From Aphanomyces cochlioides (Eukaryota; Oomycota; Saprolegniomycetes; Saprolegniales; Verrucalvaceae), in the NCBI GenBank assembly GCA_019828595.1, contig JAHQRK010000014.1, positions 1 to 64,000 of the forward strand: DNA of 64,000 nucleotides, written 5' to 3'. The notes under the pieces were generated by a model. That model was not told the origin of the DNA, made no database searches, and saw only the letters and a list, made by a program, of their open reading frames with translations. Both the position numbers and the translations under genes were made by a program. Every line of letters begins with the position of its first letter. Position 1 is the stretch's first letter. Positions 59,093-64,000 of this stretch are shown one piece after another.

Positions 59093-59377
59093 ATAAGGAG
59101 TGCGTAGTAAATGCCGTCTCCTTAGTTTCAAAATAATATGATCTCTGATTGGATAATTTATTTTTCTTTCGGTACGAGTCGACGGTTTTTTGGTCAGGAC
59201 ATGATTTATCTCCTGACGAAAAAAAATATTCGTCAGTCAACAGTAGCCAATCAGAATGCTCGGCGTTAACTTATTTTTTTACTTCGAACTGGGCCTGAAT
59301 CAAATTCAAAATTCATAGTATGGCTTCAAACGTTTCATGTGTGTGATCAAATCTTTGTTATTTCCAAAGCAAAACGC

Positions 59378-59411
59378 TCCACCCAGGGGCGTAGCCCTGG
59401 CCTCACCCTAG
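59378..59411 (+). terminator. Helitron 3' terminus of H3 (hairpin plus CTAG)
   Basis: The arms CCAGGG (59383-59388) and CCCTGG (59395-59400), a seven-base spacer and CTAG at 59408-59411 are followed by T at 59412. This is the right edge of the whole array. With the A at 48421 it restores the expected A-T insertion dinucleotide. Confidence 0.85.
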
Positions 59412-59674
59412 TGATGATTGTATGATAACCAATACGATGCTTCAAATTCAATGACAGCACTTTTTATGACGGAGTACTCTGTCGGTAGTATTGACCTAGA
59501 AGGTCGATTTTCTCCACCCTAAGCTCTAATCTTGTCGTCAACTGCTCTAGAGATTGGTTTGCGCCCACGAAGTGCCATAGCGTTCGACATCCGACATTAT
59601 TCCGTCATGTCCTATCCATACTTCCACCACAGTACGTCTTGACGAAAAATACATCATGCTGTATATTAGTTTTT
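59412..59674. other. Downstream region of the acyl-CoA dehydrogenase gene, with a possible transposon-end relic
   Basis: No gene is seen. GCACTTTTTATGACGGAGTA (59458-59477) and TTCTCCACCCTA (59510-59521) resemble motifs near 50470 and, inverted, near 46134. They may be remains of a Tc1/mariner-type terminal repeat. The 3' UTR of the minus-strand gene must lie here. Confidence 0.4.
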
Positions 59675-61195
59675 CTACAAATGCGTGACGCGCATGAGAT
59701 CGCGGCTCATGTTTTTGTGGTGCGATTCATTGGTGCCGCCACCAATTTCAAGCAACTTCGAGTCGCGCCAGAGACGTTCAACGTTGTATTCGCCGACATA
59801 ACCGTAACCACCCAAGGTTTGAATTGCTCGATCAGCAATTTGCTACAAATGTTCCATATGAGCACAAGAGGCAATGACACGGTACCTTGGCCATGTCACC
59901 GCAGTACAACTTCACACCATCCGTGTCAATTCGGTTGCCAACAGTGTCGAGCTTGAGCAAACTAGAGATAAAATGCGCGGTAAAACACCCAAAGACAGAA
60001 CAGAGCACATACCGAGCAGTGTCGTAGACATAAGCGCGACCAGCTTTGTATTGAGCGTACGAAGTCGCAATGTTTTGTTGGATTTGTCCAAAGGAGTTCA
60101 ACGACTTGCCAAACGCATGACGTTCCTGCAAGTATGAACGACGGTAAGGTCATTCTGGAGGTGATTGTACCTTGGCGTAGTTGTTCATGACTTCGATTGA
60201 TCGACGAGCAATACCCAAACTCATGGCGGCGAGAGCCACACGTTCAATTTCCAGGTTGCGCATCATGCACAACACAGCTTGGCCTTCCTTGCCAATCTAG
60301 ACCACAGCGTTAGCGCTCATCAATCATAGAATATTGACTGACCAAGTTTGCGGCAGGGACGCGGCAGTTTTCGAAGACCAATTCAGCAGTCATGGAAGCA
60401 CGCATACCACACTTGTCCTTGATGCGTTGGCCCAACGAAAAACCTTCAAAACCCTTTTCGACGATAAAGCTCGAGAAGTCAGCACGGGCGTTGCCACTGT
60501 TGCCAGTGCGCGCGTAAACCAAAAAGGTGTCGCCCAACTCCGTGTCGTTAATCGCTCCGTTCGTGATCCACATCTTGGTGCCGTTCAAAACATATTCGTC
60601 ACCATCCTTCACAGCCGTCGTCTTCATACCCAGGACATCCGTGCCGACAGCAGGTTCACTCATAGCCATACCGCAAATGGCTTCACCCGAACAAGCAGCA
60701 GGGAGGTATTTCGCACACAAGGCGTCGCTGCCATTTTGGGCCAAGTTGTTGGCAAACAACATGGAATGAGCAAGGAAGGAAAGGCAGAACGCAGGATCTG
60801 ACGAGCTCAACTCTTCGTGAGCAATTACAGCGGCCAAGGCATCCATGCCAGAGCCGCCATACTTTTCAGGCACAGTGATACCCAAAAGGCCCAAGTCACC
60901 GAGCTCTCGGAAGAGATCAATGTTGAACTTTTCCGCACGGTTGTATTCCAAAGCTTGAGGTTCCACCTTTTGGCTGACAAAAGTACGCAACATTTCACGC
61001 AAAGCTTGATGTTCTTCCGTGGGAGCATACAAGTCCAAAGGTTGTTCAGACGAGCTGGCATGAGCCACAGCGGTCCCGCTACTGCCAAATTGACGAGATG
61101 TCTAGAAAGTCACATAGTCCGTGAGACAAGGGTACAAGAGAGCGATGTACTTGGCGAGCGAAGGCAAACGAACGACGCGACAAGGATGACAACAT
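59675..61195 (-). CDS. Acyl-CoA dehydrogenase, isovaleryl-CoA-dehydrogenase-like, mitochondrial, six exons
   Basis: It is an FAD enzyme that introduces the alpha,beta double bond into an acyl-CoA and passes electrons to ETF. Exons on the minus strand: 61195-61151, 61101-60343, 60296-60171, 60125-60013, 59961-59886, 59842-59675. Introns are 43-51 bp, all GT-AG, and splicing gives 428 residues, the usual family length. The N-terminus MLSSLSRRSFAFARQTSRQF is basic, Ser-rich and acid-free, as in a mitochondrial presequence. The three family domains follow: N-terminal helical, beta (AMSEP near 162, MWITNG near 192) and C-terminal helical. The catalytic Glu is probably E286 in LEIER. The site used by MCAD reads EIGGGT with Gly, as in isovaleryl-CoA and long-chain enzymes. 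Substrate identity (isovaleryl-CoA or another acyl-CoA) is not settled. The tiny first exon is supported by the presequence and splice sites. Confidence 0.93.
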
Positions 61196-61209
61196 GGCTT
61201 CGTCGAGGC

Positions 61210-61223
61210 AAATTCAAGATTGA
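61210..61223 (-). promoter_or_regulatory. Initiator-like element of the acyl-CoA dehydrogenase gene
   Basis: The minus strand reads TCAATCTTGAATTT, matching 12 of 14 positions of the oomycete initiator/flanking consensus TCATTYYNCAWTTT. It lies about 15-28 bp upstream of the ATG at 61195, which is a typical short leader and supports that start. Confidence 0.4.
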
Positions 61224-61981
61224 CCAAAGCATTTTGTTCATCTCAGCAAAACCAACAGATGGATTCGTCAACTCTCCAACTCTCCTTGGATTACCACCAA
61301 CTATGCAAAGCTTCAACGTGCGATTCCTAGAGAAAAATGGGTTCAATGCTTTCAAAGACTCATCTCAATACGTATATCTTCGGGTATTTTCTTATCCTGA
61401 AGCAACGATGGCTTTCATTTCCATTCTCGCAAGCGCGGTGCTTCTTGTGCTCTCAATGAATGGCTTTTCCAAGCTTCAATGTCTGCATCGGTTGAACTTC
61501 ATTGGATAAAATTTTTTATTTATAACCAATCAAATTTGAAATGCGCTCATTTTGGAATTCGCTACCATTCACACACATGAACCCAACTAACCACAGGAAG
61601 GCTGACTCTTCATGGATGATGAATGCAGTTTGAGACGGATTGCATGGTCATTTGGACAACCATCGAGAATGAGTGAATAAGTTTCCGCGATTGAGTTGAG
61701 TGCAAGCGAGTGTCCTGGTTCTTTCGCTGGGTAACAACCGTGAAAACACAATAACGGACCGAAGGAATCCACGATTACATGAGTAATTTTTGGACTGTAA
61801 AGTGTTGGACGTGAGAAGAGATTGTAAGAACATGTTCTACGACGTTTATTATCGCGTCCTATGGTTGTCGTCTTCGACTTTCTTTCGATTGCTCTATTCT
61901 TCGAATTATACGTTTACCGTTCAGTAGGGTGATTGTCTCCGCTTGGTGAAGACCCTCTAAGTAAAAATTGTATCCAAACGG

Positions 61982-61997
61982 TCATTTCTACCTTTTC
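61982..61997 (+). promoter_or_regulatory. Initiator-like element of the acyl-CoA synthetase gene
   Basis: TCATTTCTACCTTTTC begins with an exact TCATTYY initiator core and ends in the T/C-rich flank, 13-28 bp upstream of the ATG at 62010. It supports the very short first exon. Confidence 0.45.
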
Positions 61998-62009
61998 TAC
62001 CTTGGAGCA

Positions 62010-64000
62010 ATGGAGTACGTGGTACGAAACACACTAGGAAGCCATTAGGTTCATCGTGATGTAGACATGGAAGCGCGATGCTGAAGTCAAAATCCACATG
62101 GGGGCAGATGGAACGCTCGCAAGTCGTCCACCAAAGACTGTCATCGACTATTTCAAGGAAACTGTGCGCAACCACGGCAACGAAGGTGCTCTCTACTCGA
62201 AAAAAGATGGCGAATGGTAAGCATTAGACTCTATCGCTAGCTGAACAAGCCATAGGAAAATCCTCTCGTGGGAACAATATTACTCCAAATGCCAAGCCTT
62301 CGCGAAAAGTTTGCTTTCCCTCGGCTTCGAGCGTTTTGACGCTGTCAGTGTGATCGGATTCAACTCAGCCGAATGGATTATTGCCGACATTGGTTGCATT
62401 TTTGCTGGTGGCATGGCTGCTGGCATTTACACAACCAACAGTGCGGCTGCAGCCCACTATATTGCTGACCACGCGGGCGCCAGAGTCGTCGTGTGTGATG
62501 GTGTCGCTCAGTTGGAAAAGATGGCGTCTGTCGCGGGTACTTTGCCAAAATTGAAAGCCTTGGTGGTATACAACAGCGATGTCCCGGATGGATTTCAATG
62601 TGCTGTCCCGTGCTACTCGTTCGATGACTTTTTGAAACTTGGGACGGTCATCAACAACGACCGCTTGGAAGAGAGAATGTCGAGCCAACGCCCTGGCCAT
62701 TGCTGCACACTTATTTACACCAGCGGTACGACAGGGAATCCCAAAGCTGTCATGATGTCCCATGACAATATCACATGGACAATGTATTCAATGTTGGAAC
62801 TCTTCCGCGCTGATGATCCGTTCAACCTGTCCGACCGTCTCGTCAGCTATTTGCCTCTTTCTCACGTTGCAGCCCAATTGCTCGACATCCACCTCCCCAT
62901 TGCAACTGGCGCGAAATTATATTTTGCTCAGCCTGATGCTTTGAAAGGCTCCCTCGGCCAAACCCTGAAAGAAGTTCGCCCAACTCGATTCCTAGGCGTT
63001 CCTCGTGTATGGGAAAAGATTGCTGAGAAACTTTGGGAAGTTGGCAAATCTACCAAAGGGATGAAACTGCGCATCGCGACATGGGCCAAGAGCATTGGCA
63101 CTCAAAAGTCAGAATTGGCCCAATTCAACCAACCCGGTGGCGTTCCTTGTGGCTATGGCTGTGCTAATGCGATTGTGTTGAGCAAAATCAAAGAAGCTCT
63201 GGGCTTGGATCAATGCCGCTTTTGCTTTGTGGTATGTACTCAGGTCGCAAGCTTTTGTTTCATTGACAACGTGACATAGGCTGCCGCCCCCATGAGCGTC
63301 GAAATTATCAACTACTTTGGCTCCCTGGATATTCAAATCTATGAATTGTACGGTCAAAGTGAATCGACAGGGCCATCTTCTACTTGTATCAGTGGCTTCT
63401 GGAAGACAGGCAGCGTTGGTCGACAAATTCCAGGCACTGAATGGAAGGTTGATCCAAACAACCAAGAATTGCTCCTTCGCGGACGCCACGTCATGATGGG
63501 CTACTTGGGCATGGAGAAAGAAACTAACGAGACGATTGACGCCGAAGGTTGGCTCCACTCTGGTGACTGCGCAAAGATTGACGAAGATGGCTTCGGCTAC
63601 ATCACGGGACGTATCAAGGAATTAATCATCACCGCCGGTGGTGAAAACATTCCACCTGTCATTATTGAAGACGTCCTCAAGGAAGAAATTCCATTGCTGT
63701 CCAATGTCATGCTCATTGGTGACAAGCGCAAATTCCTCGTGGCTCTCTTTACTCTGCGCGTCCAAGTCGACTCTGAAGGTGTTCCAACCAACAAACTCGA
63801 CAAGAAAGCATTGGAGATCATGGCAAAGATTCAATCGACAGCGACGACCGTCGTCGAAGCCAAAGAGTGTGAAAAAGTTAAAGCGTATCTGGCCCATGGC
63901 TTGAAGAAAGCCAACGCCCGTGCTACCTCCCGAGCGCAAAACGTTGCGAAGTACCACATTCTCGATAACGATTTCAGCCTTGGTGGTGGCGAGTTGACTC
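62010..64000 (+). CDS. ACSBG: Long-chain acyl-CoA synthetase, bubblegum type (partial, runs off the window)
   Basis: This is an ATP-dependent enzyme that activates long or very-long-chain fatty acids to acyl-CoA through an acyl-AMP intermediate. Exons: 62010-62021, 62065-62216, 62256-63231, 63280 to beyond 64000. Introns are 43, 39 and 48 bp (GT-AG). The deduced start MEYVTWKRDAEVKIHMGADG matches the usual bubblegum opening (a Trp, then RD-EV); the 12-bp first exon is the least certain part. Motifs: AMP-binding LIYTSGTTGNPKAVMMSH near residue 205, YELYGQSE near 402, and HSGDCAKIDEDGFGYITGR followed by KELIITAGGENIPP near 475-500. The ITAGGENIPP form and KYHILDNDF near the end point to the bubblegum subgroup. 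About 620 residues are in the window and the family is usually 650-720, so only the C-terminal tip is missing. It diverges from the acyl-CoA dehydrogenase gene and may share its promoter region. Confidence 0.92.

Larger units (their letters stand above)
56332..59411 (+). mobile_element. Helitron unit H3 (3.1 kb, non-autonomous)
   Basis: It starts within the 5' terminal sequence (AAAGCTCTAACGCAACACG), lacking the first ~10 bases including TC. It ends with the hairpin CCAGGG-GCGTAG-CCCTGG (59383-59400) and CTAG at 59408-59411, followed by host T at 59412. It carries a complete Merlin-like transposon (56715-57534), the same 5' region as H2 from 57541, and a truncated copy of the N-terminal repeat ORF (58223-59092). 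The 3' ~370 bp match H1. No Rep or helicase domain is present. Confidence 0.85.
61196..62009. other. Divergent intergenic region between the two acyl-CoA genes
   Basis: These 814 bp separate the two start codons. No gene is seen. An open frame on the plus strand (to 61509) is antisense to the dehydrogenase and its leader. AACCAATCAAAT at about 61521 is a CCAAT-type box. Initiator-like sequences lie at each end. Confidence 0.55.

Noticed and set aside
60817..61509. A 230-codon plus-strand ORF
   Set aside because: It is antisense to the acyl-CoA dehydrogenase exons and crosses its intron and leader. No family likeness.

Overview
The window is eukaryotic nuclear DNA, most likely from an oomycete and possibly a saprolegnialean such as Aphanomyces. 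This is an inference from three signs. Two host genes at the right end have compact 39-51 bp GT-AG introns. Sequences like the oomycete initiator (TCATTYY type) lie just upstream of their deduced start codons. Non-LTR, Helitron, Merlin-like and Tc1-like elements occur together. There is no operon structure, rRNA, tRNA or CRISPR array that I could see.

Layout. (1) 1-32875 is one uninterrupted tandem satellite with a 185-bp unit and about 177 copies. From 6548 to 28378 exactly 118 units follow with no length change. (2) 32876-44896 holds two nearly identical non-LTR retrotransposons (LINEs) joined head to tail with no spacer. The first lacks its 5' part and has two frameshifts in ORF2. The second is nearly full length, with an intact endonuclease/reverse transcriptase ORF2 but a frame-disrupted ORF1. 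(3) 44898-45413 is three units of a diverged ~173-bp relative of the left satellite, so the LINE pair sits at the boundary of two satellite subfamilies. (4) 45414-48421 is AT-rich and gene-poor. It contains a Tc1/mariner transposase relic, a 121-bp MITE-like element and a small acidic ORF. (5) 48422-59411 is a tandem array of three Helitron units inserted between A and T: H1 (1.34 kb, deleted), H2 (6.6 kb, carrying a broken Rep-helicase) and H3 (3.1 kb, carrying a Merlin-like DNA transposon and a truncated copy of the Rep-helicase N-terminal region). (6) 59675-61195 (minus strand) is a six-exon mitochondrial acyl-CoA dehydrogenase gene. (7) 62010-64000 (plus strand, cut by the window edge) is a bubblegum-type acyl-CoA synthetase gene. 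The two genes diverge from an 814-bp intergenic region.

How the parts relate. The host pair would act in fatty-acid or branched-chain acyl-CoA catabolism: the synthetase makes acyl-CoA and the dehydrogenase starts its oxidation. Everything to the left is repeat DNA, and head-to-tail tandem structure recurs at four scales: the satellite, the LINE dimer, the Helitron trimer, and short tandem repeats inside the Helitron protein. The most informative new structure is the Helitron array. Shared and absent insertions order its units: H1 and H3 carry the same Merlin-like insertion and H2 has the empty site. The H2/H3 junction has lost both the 3' CTAG and the 5' TC.

Limits. Exon boundaries and element ends were read by eye from splice, terminus and homology signals. 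No database search was run. Several frameshifts sit in homopolymers and could be sequencing errors.
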